Shown here piece by piece: positions 8,078 through 15,364 of a stretch of DNA of 62,603 bases (position 1 is the first letter of the stretch; each line of letters begins with the position of its first letter). A program made the translations under genes and the position numbers. The stretch comes from VRUG01 sp965372745 (GTDB taxonomy: Bacteria; Planctomycetota; Phycisphaerae; Sedimentisphaerales; Anaerobacaceae), in assembly GCA_965372745.1 (NCBI GenBank), contig CBDVDM010000010.1:1-62603 (forward strand), given 5' to 3'. The notes under the pieces are model-generated. The model did not search any database and was not told the origin of the DNA. It was given only the letters and a program-made list of their open reading frames with translations.

Positions 8078-8647
8078 ATGAATGACGTTCAAAAACAGAC
8101 TTTGCTGAAAGTTGCTCGTGACACGATTGAGGCTTCTCTTACGGGTCGAGCCAACCCTAAGCCTGAAAGCGAAGACGCTGTATTGAATGAGCATTGTGGT
8201 TGTTTTGTCACCTTGAAAAACAAAGACAGATTGCGAGGCTGCATAGGCCAGTTTGTATCTGACAGGCCTTTGATTAAGTTAGTTGTAGAGATGGCTGTTT
8301 CATCGGCGACCCGTGACCCGCGTTTTTTCAATGATGTTATTACGGTTAGTGAAATGAATGCTCTCGATATTGAGATATCGGTTTTATCGCCGCTCAAATA
8401 TACTAAAGACCCGTTGAGTCTTCGTCTTGGCGTTGACGGTATTTATATAAAGAAGGGACACGCCTCGGGGTGTTTTTTGCCGCAGGTAGCAACGGAGGCC
8501 GGCTGGAACAAAGAGGAATTTTTGTCATACTGTTGCAGCCACAAGGCAGGATTACCTGAACAGGCCTGGAAAGAGCCAGATACGGAGGTGTATTTGTTCA
8601 CAGCAGAGGTCTTTGGTGCTGCGTTTAAGGAAATAGCATACAATTAG
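8078..8647 (+). CDS. AMMECR1-domain protein (AmmeMemoRadiSam protein A)
   Basis: A 189-residue protein that is almost entirely one AMMECR1 domain. The signature RGCIGQF is at residues 53-59, and SSATRDPRF and FLPQVATEAGW follow as conserved blocks. In many bacteria and archaea this protein is encoded with a Memo-like dioxygenase and a radical SAM enzyme; neither partner is nearby here. Biochemical function is unknown. It starts 4 bases after the membrane-protein gene and is 20 bases before a lipoprotein gene, so it belongs to the same run. Confidence 0.93.
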   Translation: MNDVQKQTLLKVARDTIEASLTGRANPKPESEDAVLNEHCGCFVTLKNKDRLRGCIGQFVSDRPLIKLVVEMAVSSATRDPRFFNDVITVSEMNALDIEISVLSPLKYTKDPLSLRLGVDGIYIKKGHASGCFLPQVATEAGWNKEEFLSYCCSHKAGLPEQAWKEPDTEVYLFTAEVFGAAFKEIAYN

Positions 8648-8667
8648 TTTATAGATTTTGCTCAGAG

Positions 8668-9732
8668 ATGTATAAGACAATTATTAGTTTACTGATACTG
8701 TTTTTTTTAACGGGCGGTTGCCTGGACAGTACGCCTGCGATAAAGACTGATTCTGCACAGAACCATACAAACCAAAGGCTTGGTACAGCGGAGGGAATGA
8801 CAAATTATCTGCGGTCACAACGGCTGCCTGCGCTAAAGTCTGTTGAATTGTGGGAGAATGAATTCTCACCAGGCCTGAAACTTACGACCGAACACTATAA
8901 TATCTATACAACGCTCCTGGAGCCTTTGATGTTGTCACAGGTTCCAGGGTTTGTGGAATCGGCATACAGGGGTTATCAAAGCCAGTTGCCTTCGCCTATC
9001 GAGACGGTAACAAAACTTGATATTTATCTTTTTGCAAGTCGGGCGGAGTGGGAGCTTTTTACCGGAGAGTTCACCGGCAAATATGCAAATCTTTATCTGC
9101 AAATAAAGGCAGGTGCATATTATTTGAACGGTGCATGTGTTGCGTATAACATTGGCAGAGAGAGAACGTTTTCGGTTATCGGCCACGAAGGCTGGCATCA
9201 GTTTAACAGCAGGCATTTTAAATACAGACTTCCAAGCTGGCTCGATGAAGGAATTGCAATGCTTTTTGAAGCAAGTATATACGAGCAGGGATTGTTTAGT
9301 TTTAAGCCTGGCCGGAATATGCAGCGTCTGGTCTCTTTAAAAAAGACGTTAATAACCAACAATATGATACCGCTGAGACAGTTGATAGCACTTAATCCGG
9401 GCGAGGTCATTGGGACAAATCAGGACGATGCGGTTGCTGCGTTTTACTCTCAGGCTTATGCCCTGGTTCGGTTTTTGCGCGAAGACAATTACGGTAGAAG
9501 ACGGGACGGTTACCACAAGCTGCTCTACGATGGCTTTATTGGCAACTGGCCTTTGCCGCCGCAGCTTGGAAAAATCGCTGCCGACAGGAATATCCCGCTG
9601 ACTGTAGGCTGGAACAGGGTGGTTGGTGCTGCGTTGTTCGAGCATTATATTGGTGAGAATTTAGATGAAGTCGAAAAAGAGTATGTGAAATTTTGCAAAA
9701 AGATTGTTTATCACGTTCAGCTTATCAATTGA
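8668..9732 (+). CDS. Lipoprotein with gluzincin-like metallopeptidase core
   Basis: A 354-residue predicted lipoprotein (lipobox LTGGC, Cys about residue 18). The centre carries a zinc-peptidase motif: H173-E-G-W-H177, followed by the downstream W-L-D-E-G block in which Glu194 would be the third ligand. This arrangement matches the peptidase MA-like/DUF1570 group common in planctomycetes. It is presumably periplasmic or at the inner face of the outer membrane. All zinc ligands appear present, so it is likely active; the substrate is unknown. It is the penultimate member of a co-directional run, with Maf 28 bases downstream. Confidence 0.8.
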   Translation: MYKTIISLLILFFLTGGCLDSTPAIKTDSAQNHTNQRLGTAEGMTNYLRSQRLPALKSVELWENEFSPGLKLTTEHYNIYTTLLEPLMLSQVPGFVESAYRGYQSQLPSPIETVTKLDIYLFASRAEWELFTGEFTGKYANLYLQIKAGAYYLNGACVAYNIGRERTFSVIGHEGWHQFNSRHFKYRLPSWLDEGIAMLFEASIYEQGLFSFKPGRNMQRLVSLKKTLITNNMIPLRQLIALNPGEVIGTNQDDAVAAFYSQAYALVRFLREDNYGRRRDGYHKLLYDGFIGNWPLPPQLGKIAADRNIPLTVGWNRVVGAALFEHYIGENLDEVEKEYVKFCKKIVYHVQLIN

Positions 9733-9760
9733 TTAACAATTATTAATTAGTGATTTTGAA

Positions 9761-10342
9761 TTGTCGAATCATCAAACATCCATCATTTTGGCATCGGCGT
9801 CACCTCGGCGGCGGAAGTTGTTAGCCCAAGCCGGCTACGATTTTGATGTGGTTGTCGCTGATATTGATGAGTCTCAATTTTCTTCAGAGGGTTTAAGCTC
9901 TGTTGAGTATTCGAAGAGTTTGGCTTTGGTCAAGGCCGAAAATGTTGCGGAGAAATTTCCAGATGCACTGGTAATCGCCGCTGATACGGTTGTTGACTTT
10001 GACGGTGAGATTATCGGTAAAGCTGAAGATAATGCCCACGCTGAGCAAATCGTAAGGAAATTATTCAGCAGGACTCATAAGGTAATAACAGGTATTGCGG
10101 TTGTAAGGTTGAGTGATGGTATCGAGATTGTGGAAAGTGATACAACGGTTGTATATCCGAAGAAGATGACTAACCGGCAGATTGCAGAGCATATCGAGGG
10201 TGGCAGTTGGCAGGGCAAAGCCGGCGCTTATGCAATACAGGAAACCGGCGATGAATTTGTCGAAAGAATCGAGGGCAGCTTAACGAACGTCATGGGCTTT
10301 CCGATGGAGTTGGTAGAGGGTCTTTTGAAAAAATTTGTTTAG
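9761..10342 (+). CDS. maf: Maf-family nucleotide pyrophosphatase
   Basis: Hydrolyses (d)NTPs, often dTTP/UTP or modified nucleotides, to monophosphates, cleaning the nucleotide pool. The 193-residue protein shows the SASPRRRKLL substrate loop near residue 12, the AADTVV block near 70 and GKAGAYAIQ near 150. The only usable start is TTG at 9761; stop codons precede it in frame and no ATG lies before the conserved loop. Whether it is the dTTP (YhdE-like) or m7GTP (YceF-like) type is not decided here. It converges on the small minus-strand gene at 10408. Confidence 0.95.
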   Translation: MSNHQTSIILASASPRRRKLLAQAGYDFDVVVADIDESQFSSEGLSSVEYSKSLALVKAENVAEKFPDALVIAADTVVDFDGEIIGKAEDNAHAEQIVRKLFSRTHKVITGIAVVRLSDGIEIVESDTTVVYPKKMTNRQIAEHIEGGSWQGKAGAYAIQETGDEFVERIEGSLTNVMGFPMELVEGLLKKFV

Positions 10343-10407
10343 CTATAAAGAAAACGACACCTTTGCCATTTGAAGTAGCAGGCATAAAGTCTGTAGAGAA
10401 TATTAAG

Positions 10408-10683
10408 TCATTTTCTTTTTTGTTTTAGCCAGTCGTTAAGGTTTTTTGCCAGTATTTCGACACTTTTTTTAGCTGTGATATGCTCTCTGATAGCGGGTGG
10501 GATTTTCAGTTTTATCATTGCCTTTTCAGTTCTTTGCCAAAGCCGCTCTTTCTTTTTCTCGGTATCAGCCAGGTACAGCTCGGTCACAATCTCGCCGAGT
10601 TTCTGGAGCATTATCGTATCGAGGTTGTTGTAATAGCCGGAGATTATATCAGTTTGATATTTGGAATATTCTTTTTTAGCCAT
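10408..10683 (-). CDS. Small conserved-looking protein of unknown function
   Basis: A 91-residue, highly charged and mostly helical protein starting MAKKEYSKYQ. The ATG at 10683 is preferred over an in-frame TTG two codons earlier. No domain was recognised. It fills a gap between maf and the lptD-like gene on the opposite strand, and the plus-strand frames across it look like shadows. The amino-acid make-up (abundant Lys, Glu, Leu and regularly spaced hydrophobics) supports a real soluble protein, perhaps a nucleic-acid or protein-binding factor, but that is speculation. Confidence 0.6.
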   Translation of the reverse strand: MAKKEYSKYQTDIISGYYNNLDTIMLQKLGEIVTELYLADTEKKKERLWQRTEKAMIKLKIPPAIREHITAKKSVEILAKNLNDWLKQKRK

Positions 10684-10810
10684 ATCCAATGGGCTTTCGC
10701 AGGTATTTTATAATGATTTATCTTATTTTACGGTAAATCGATGGATAAATCAAGTTGTCAGTATTATTATAACGGTTTTTGCTGGCTTTGTGATGTTAAG
10801 AAGCTATAAT

Positions 10811-10840
10811 CTGCGAAACTGCCTGTTCGCAGCGGGGCAG
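10811..10840 (+). promoter_or_regulatory. H-type pseudoknot candidate over the lptD-like ribosome site
   Basis: A 7-bp hairpin CTGCGAA (10811-10817)/TTCGCAG (10826-10832) has CTGCC in its loop (10819-10823), which can pair with GGCAG (10836-10840) just downstream. Stem 2 ends at the AGGAAGG purine tract next to the ATG at 10846, so it could hide the ribosome site. A TATAAT at 10805-10810 directly upstream, if it were the promoter, would put the RNA start inside stem 1 and argue against the fold. Confidence 0.35.
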
Positions 10841-10845
10841 GAAGG

Positions 10846-13800
10846 ATGGAAAATCTGTTAAAAGCCAGGAAGGCTAAGATTTACATAATGATAGAGTTCG
10901 GTCGAGACAAGTTTAAATTTGCGTTTTGCTTTTCATTAGCGGTACTGCTTACCGCAACCGTTTCATTGGCCATTGAGGGGGAAAGGGCGAGGCTGTTTGT
11001 CGGCCAGGACCTGCACCTGACAGGTGAAGAGGTCACCAGTTATCAGTTGAGCACCGGTGAACATGCGCTGGTTTTCGAGAAGGGTTTATCACTTTCGATA
11101 GGTGCCAATGAGTTTAGCAGCGACAGGGGGGTTGTCTGGCTTGAAAGCGTTATAACTGAGATTCGCGGCAGAGCACATATCGATTATAAAACAAGGGTTT
11201 ATTTGTCCGGCAATGTAAAGGTCAGGAAGACAAAGGCTTCTAAAACTACTGATATACGTCGGACTATTGTGGATGAAACTGAGACATCTGTTTTGCAGTT
11301 TAATGTCAGCGGCGAAGTGTTTGTGATATCTGAGAAGCGCACAATTGCCGACCCGCGCCAAACAGAGCTTTATAAAAAGGCATTGTCGGCATTTGTGCCA
11401 GCCGGCTCTGAGTTTGTTATCGAGGCAGAGGCAATGGTTCCTGAACTGGTTGCGGCTGCGGAAAAGGTGGTTACTGAAAAACCAAAAGAGAAAAAACCGG
11501 TTGTGAAAAAAGCACCGACTGAAAAAGAGGCTGTAGAGAGACCACGTAAGCCGGAGAAAAAAACAGTATCGCCCAGACCTGTAGTACAAAGACAAACACG
11601 GGCAGACGGCCGGGACGAAAAGCCGAAATTCAGATTATTAGACTGGTTTAAGAAAAAGCCGGCTCAACCTGCCGGTCAGGTTAAAGCCGAGCCTGCCACG
11701 AAGCTGGCAGAGAAAAAGCCTAAGTTTGCGTATCCCGTGAACATTTCGCCGGCCGGTGAGGAGAAGCTGAAAATTGAATCTGCCAAAGCTGCCGACGGAA
11801 CCAGTATCGCCACAATAACGCAACGGTTTTACATCTGGCAGCAGCAGGATGAAGGTGGGGACCTGCTGGAATTACAGGCTGACAGTGCTGTTGTGTTCTA
11901 TTCGGGTTCTGGCTCACAGGCGAAGGAAGATTCTGAGGGTGGATTGACCAGCGGAGCTATCAGGGCGATTTATGTATCCGGCGATGTGATTATGACCGAG
12001 GGCAGGCGAACCATAAGAGCTGATGAAATGTATTATGACTTCCGGACAAAAAGAGGACTGGTTGTTAACGCCATAATGAGAAGTTATGATGCCAACAGAA
12101 ATATCCCGATTTACATTCGGGCGGCCAGGATGCGCCGTGTTGCAGAAAACAGGTTCGCAGCGGAAAATATTGTTTTAACTACAAGTGAATTTCATAAGCC
12201 TCAGATTTCTACGAGGGCATCAAGAATTATTGTCACTGACCTGGCGAGTGTTGACGAGGAAATCGAAAAGGTTTCTGACGGCGACAGTACATATGATGCC
12301 CGGATGTACGATGTTAAGGTAAAAGTTGGTGAAGCGACGATATTATATTGGCCTTTCCTTCGCAGTAATCTTGAGCAGCCGGATATCCCAATCAAAACTG
12401 CCCGCGTCAGTTATGACAGTGATTTTGGTGCTTCAGTCGAGACAAGATGGTATTTGTCACGTTTGCTCGGCCTGCGTGAGCCGGAAGGCGTTGACAGTAC
12501 GCTTGCTCTGGATTACTTCGGCAAAAGAGGTACCGGTGTAGGTGTAACGATTGATTACACTAAAGAAAACTGTTTCGGCACAATCAAGAGTTATGTAATT
12601 AAGGACAAGGGCAAAGATACTCTCGGCAGACATGCGAGCAGGCAGGACGTCAATCCTCGCAACGAGATGCGCGGGCGTTTTAGCTGGCTTCACAGGCAGT
12701 TTTTGCCGGACAGGTGGCAGCTTACCGCCAGTATTGGTTATGTCTCCGACGCATACTTTCTGGAAGGTTTTTACCGTGGCGAATATAATATTGGCAAGGA
12801 AGAGACATACTTTCATTTAAAGCGCATAGAGGATAACCGCGGGATTAGTCTTTTAGGCAAGGGACGAATAAACAACTTTGATGACACCCTGGAAGAGCTG
12901 CCCACACTTGAGTATCACATTGTCGGCCAGTCTTTTTATAATGACCGGTTTACGTTATACAGTGATAGCCAGGTAAGCCGGCTTCGACAGACAGTCGGTC
13001 AGGGTCACACGTTCAGGGTAAGTGACGAACGCTACGCATTTGCAATGCACCGGACCGAGATTGATATGCCTGTCAGGATGGATCCATTTAAGGTTGTTGG
13101 TTATGTGGCAGGTACTTTCGGCTATGACGATCGCAGCGGCTTTACGCGGACCCTTGTTGATGGAAGCAACACGGGCAAGTTCAGCGAGGACCAGGTCTGG
13201 ATAGGTGAAACCGGTGTTCGTCTGACTCACAGGCCTTTCTGGAAGGTATATCCGAAAGCCAGGTCCAGGCTTTGGGATATCAATCAGCTTCGACATGTTA
13301 TAACGCCGTCTTTGGTGGGTGCTGTTTATGCTGAAAATCATTCTACCGTCAAGCAGCGTGATACATTAAACATTTCTTTTGCCCAGCGGTTGCAGACCAA
13401 AAGAGGTCCTGTCGGGGATCAGCGGACTGTTGACTGGATGAGGCTTGACACGGATTTTGTGTGGGTCAAGGATTCAGCCAATGCCTCCGATGCCGGCCCC
13501 GGGCCTGACCAGTTTATCTGGGCCAAGCCGATTGTGCCGCTTCGTGTCTTTTCGTATCCCGATATTTTCAGCGGTGATTTGGTCAATAATTTTCACCGTT
13601 TCGAGTTATTTGGTCCGAGACGCAATTATTTCGGAGCCGATTACATTTGGCGCATAAGTGATTCATCCGTGTTATTGAGCGATTTGAATTTCGATATGCA
13701 GAGCGGTATTGTTCAGCAGTTTAATATTGGTATTTCACGTTTAGTCTGGCCTAATTTGAGTTATTATATTGGCAGCAGGTATTTGCGGCGTATCAAAATT

Positions 13801-14088
13801 CTGGACGAAGAAGGTTCGAACACAGTTACATTTGCGGCAACGTATATTCTTGACCCGCGCTATACAATTGTTTTTTCACAGCAGTATGATTTTGACTATG
13901 GTGGAGTATTGCAGAATAATGTAACATTAATAAGGCGTTATCATCGTATGGCGATGAGTTTTAGCTATAGTGCGGACCATTCGCTGAAGAGTCAGGCGAT
14001 AGTGTTCAGTATCTGGCCTGAAGGTATTCGCGAGCTTGCGCTCGGCCCGAGAAGACATGTTGAACTTGGAGGCGGGTCGGGTTTTTAG
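10846..14088 (+). CDS. lptD: LPS-assembly LptD/OstA-like outer membrane protein
   Basis: A 1080-residue protein expected in the outer membrane, where LptD inserts lipopolysaccharide delivered from the periplasm. A signal segment lies at about residues 24-42 (the ATG at 10888 is an alternative start). OstA-like beta-jellyroll sequence covers about 45-170. It is split by a Lys/Pro/Glu-rich linker (about 205-290), and jellyroll sequence resumes near 330-480. The C-terminal 550 residues alternate short aromatic strands as in a beta-barrel, ending near a terminal strand with Gly and Phe. The long charged linker is unusual for LptD. LptE was not seen nearby. The assignment rests on architecture and general similarity, not on a catalytic motif. 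Confidence 0.8.
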   Translation: MENLLKARKAKIYIMIEFGRDKFKFAFCFSLAVLLTATVSLAIEGERARLFVGQDLHLTGEEVTSYQLSTGEHALVFEKGLSLSIGANEFSSDRGVVWLESVITEIRGRAHIDYKTRVYLSGNVKVRKTKASKTTDIRRTIVDETETSVLQFNVSGEVFVISEKRTIADPRQTELYKKALSAFVPAGSEFVIEAEAMVPELVAAAEKVVTEKPKEKKPVVKKAPTEKEAVERPRKPEKKTVSPRPVVQRQTRADGRDEKPKFRLLDWFKKKPAQPAGQVKAEPATKLAEKKPKFAYPVNISPAGEEKLKIESAKAADGTSIATITQRFYIWQQQDEGGDLLELQADSAVVFYSGSGSQAKEDSEGGLTSGAIRAIYVSGDVIMTEGRRTIRADEMYYDFRTKRGLVVNAIMRSYDANRNIPIYIRAARMRRVAENRFAAENIVLTTSEFHKPQISTRASRIIVTDLASVDEEIEKVSDGDSTYDARMYDVKVKVGEATILYWPFLRSNLEQPDIPIKTARVSYDSDFGASVETRWYLSRLLGLREPEGVDSTLALDYFGKRGTGVGVTIDYTKENCFGTIKSYVIKDKGKDTLGRHASRQDVNPRNEMRGRFSWLHRQFLPDRWQLTASIGYVSDAYFLEGFYRGEYNIGKEETYFHLKRIEDNRGISLLGKGRINNFDDTLEELPTLEYHIVGQSFYNDRFTLYSDSQVSRLRQTVGQGHTFRVSDERYAFAMHRTEIDMPVRMDPFKVVGYVAGTFGYDDRSGFTRTLVDGSNTGKFSEDQVWIGETGVRLTHRPFWKVYPKARSRLWDINQLRHVITPSLVGAVYAENHSTVKQRDTLNISFAQRLQTKRGPVGDQRTVDWMRLDTDFVWVKDSANASDAGPGPDQFIWAKPIVPLRVFSYPDIFSGDLVNNFHRFELFGPRRNYFGADYIWRISDSSVLLSDLNFDMQSGIVQQFNIGISRLVWPNLSYYIGSRYLRRIKILDEEGSNTVTFAATYILDPRYTIVFSQQYDFDYGGVLQNNVTLIRRYHRMAMSFSYSADHSLKSQAIVFSIWPEGIRELALGPRRHVELGGGSGF

Positions 14089-14157
14089 TAAATGGTTTGA
14101 CAGGGACTTCGGTTGTCCTAGGGACTCCTAACGGAGAGCTCAGTCGAATGCCCTAAC

Positions 14158-14226
14158 CATCCTGAGCGAAGCCTACACTGAGCAAACTTGTCCTGAGTGT
14201 AATCGAAGGAGTCGAAGGAATGAACT
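14158..14226 (+). repeat. CCTGAG...TCGAAGG dispersed element
   Basis: Between the lptD-like gene and fba lies a degenerate tandem of CCTGAG(N)TCGAAGG-type sequence: CATCCTGAGCGAAG, then CTGAGCAAACTTG, then TCCTGAGTGTAATCGAAGG and AGTCGAAGGAATG. A clean copy (CCTGAGCTTGTCGAAGG) sits inside another repeat at 55829-55845. Elements of this look are widespread in environmental genomes; no function is assigned. Confidence 0.6.
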
Positions 14227-14233
14227 GATTCCG

Positions 14234-14269
14234 TCCTCCAAAGCAGCAGTATCCTGCTGCTTTGGAGGA
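14234..14269 (+). repeat. Perfect 16-bp hairpin upstream of fba
   Basis: The sequence TCCTCCAAAGCAGCAG (14234-14249) is followed by a TATC loop and its exact complement (14254-14269). No T-run follows immediately, so it is not a textbook terminator. It may stabilise or end the lptD-like transcript, or be a small mobile repeat. The fba start is 57 bases downstream. Confidence 0.7.
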
Positions 14270-14325
14270 TAGAATTGTTTGAAGTGAGGTTTTGTTATTT
14301 TAGTTTTAATTGAAGGAGATTTTTT

Positions 14326-15276
14326 ATGGCTTTGGTAGGCACAGATAAGATGTTTGAGATGGCATATAAGAATGGCTATGCCATAGGTGCGTTTAATGTG
14401 AACAATATGGAAATCACTCAGGGGATAGTCAGCGCAATAGCGGAGGAGAAGGCCCCTCTTATTTTGCAGATATCCCGCGGAGCACGTTCCTATGCGAGCA
14501 TGCCGTATTTAAAGGCGATAATTGACACAGCGGTCGCCGAGAATCCGGATATCCCTATTGTGATGCATCTCGACCACGGTGACACATTTGAGACCTGTAA
14601 GCAGTGTGTTGATGACGGTTTTACGTCTGTGATGATTGATGCATCAAGTAAACCTTTCGATGAAAATATTGCAATCACCAAGCAGGTAGTCGAGTATGCT
14701 CATGACCATGGCGTTGTCGTCGAGGCGGAATTGGGCCAGTTAGGCGGCATTGAAGAAGATGTTGTTGGTGTCAGCAGCGAGGATATCAGCAAGCACCTCA
14801 CCGACCCTGAGCAGGCGATAGAGTTTGTCGAGAGAAGCGGTTGTGATTCGCTGGCGGTGGCCTGCGGGACAAGCCACGGCGCCTATAAATTCAAAACCGA
14901 ACAGGCCCTTGCCTTTGACGTAATCGAGGCTATATCAAAAAAATTGCCGGGCTTTCCGCTTGTAATGCACGGCTCGAGTAGCGTTTTAAAGGAATTCAAA
15001 GACCTTATTAATAAGTACGGCGGAGATATGCCGGACGCAAGAGGTGTTTCTGAAGATGCTATCAGCAAGGCAGCGAAAATGGCAGTTTGCAAAATCAATA
15101 TCGATACCGATCTTAGGATGGCACTGACTGCCAAGATTCGACAGGTTTTCTCTGAGAAACCTGCTGAATTTGACCCGCGTAAATATTTAGGTCCGGGCCG
15201 TGAAGCGATTAAGGAAATGGTCAGGCACAAGCTGCAGATTCTAGGCTGTGCCGGTAAAGCTGCCGAGTGCGCATAA
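14326..15276 (+). CDS. fba: Class II fructose-bisphosphate aldolase
   Basis: Cleaves fructose-1,6-bisphosphate (or makes it in gluconeogenesis) using a divalent metal. The 316-residue protein carries the class II pattern: zinc/catalytic block MHLDHGD near residue 80, EAELGQLGG near 135, the second metal histidine in HGSSS near 220 and the phosphate-binding NIDTD near 260. A strong ribosome site (GAAGGAG) precedes the ATG. It could also act on tagatose-bisphosphate or a related ketose-bisphosphate; the sequence alone does not decide. It stands between a long hairpin upstream and a 14-bp hairpin directly after its stop codon. Confidence 0.95.
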   Translation: MALVGTDKMFEMAYKNGYAIGAFNVNNMEITQGIVSAIAEEKAPLILQISRGARSYASMPYLKAIIDTAVAENPDIPIVMHLDHGDTFETCKQCVDDGFTSVMIDASSKPFDENIAITKQVVEYAHDHGVVVEAELGQLGGIEEDVVGVSSEDISKHLTDPEQAIEFVERSGCDSLAVACGTSHGAYKFKTEQALAFDVIEAISKKLPGFPLVMHGSSSVLKEFKDLINKYGGDMPDARGVSEDAISKAAKMAVCKINIDTDLRMALTAKIRQVFSEKPAEFDPRKYLGPGREAIKEMVRHKLQILGCAGKAAECA

Positions 15277-15310
15277 TTTTATATCTCGTTCAAGATACGA
15301 GATATAAAAT
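15276..15310 (+). terminator. 14-bp hairpin after fba, built partly from heptamer repeat
   Basis: ATTTTATATCTCGT (15276-15289) and ACGAGATATAAAAT (15297-15310) pair perfectly around a 7-base loop directly after the fba stop. There is no T-tract, so termination strength is uncertain. The right arm is the first unit of the TACGARA array that follows, and the left arm is its reverse complement. Confidence 0.5.
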
Positions 15311-15364
15311 ACGAAATACGAAATACGAAATACGAAATACGAGATACGAGATACGAGATGCGAA
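15294..15364 (+). repeat. TACGARA heptamer array containing a start codon
   Basis: About ten 7-base units (ATACGAG, ATATAAA, ATACGAA repeated, then ATACGAG) fill the space between fba and the S41 protease gene. The last unit reads ATGCGAA and supplies the protease ATG at 15358-15360. Sister arrays occur at 7411, 29031, 59452 and, reversed, 62351. Confidence 0.9.

Noticed and set aside
15294..15364. Heptamer array considered as a CRISPR
   Set aside because: Units are 7 bases, directly adjacent and without spacers; no cas genes nearby.
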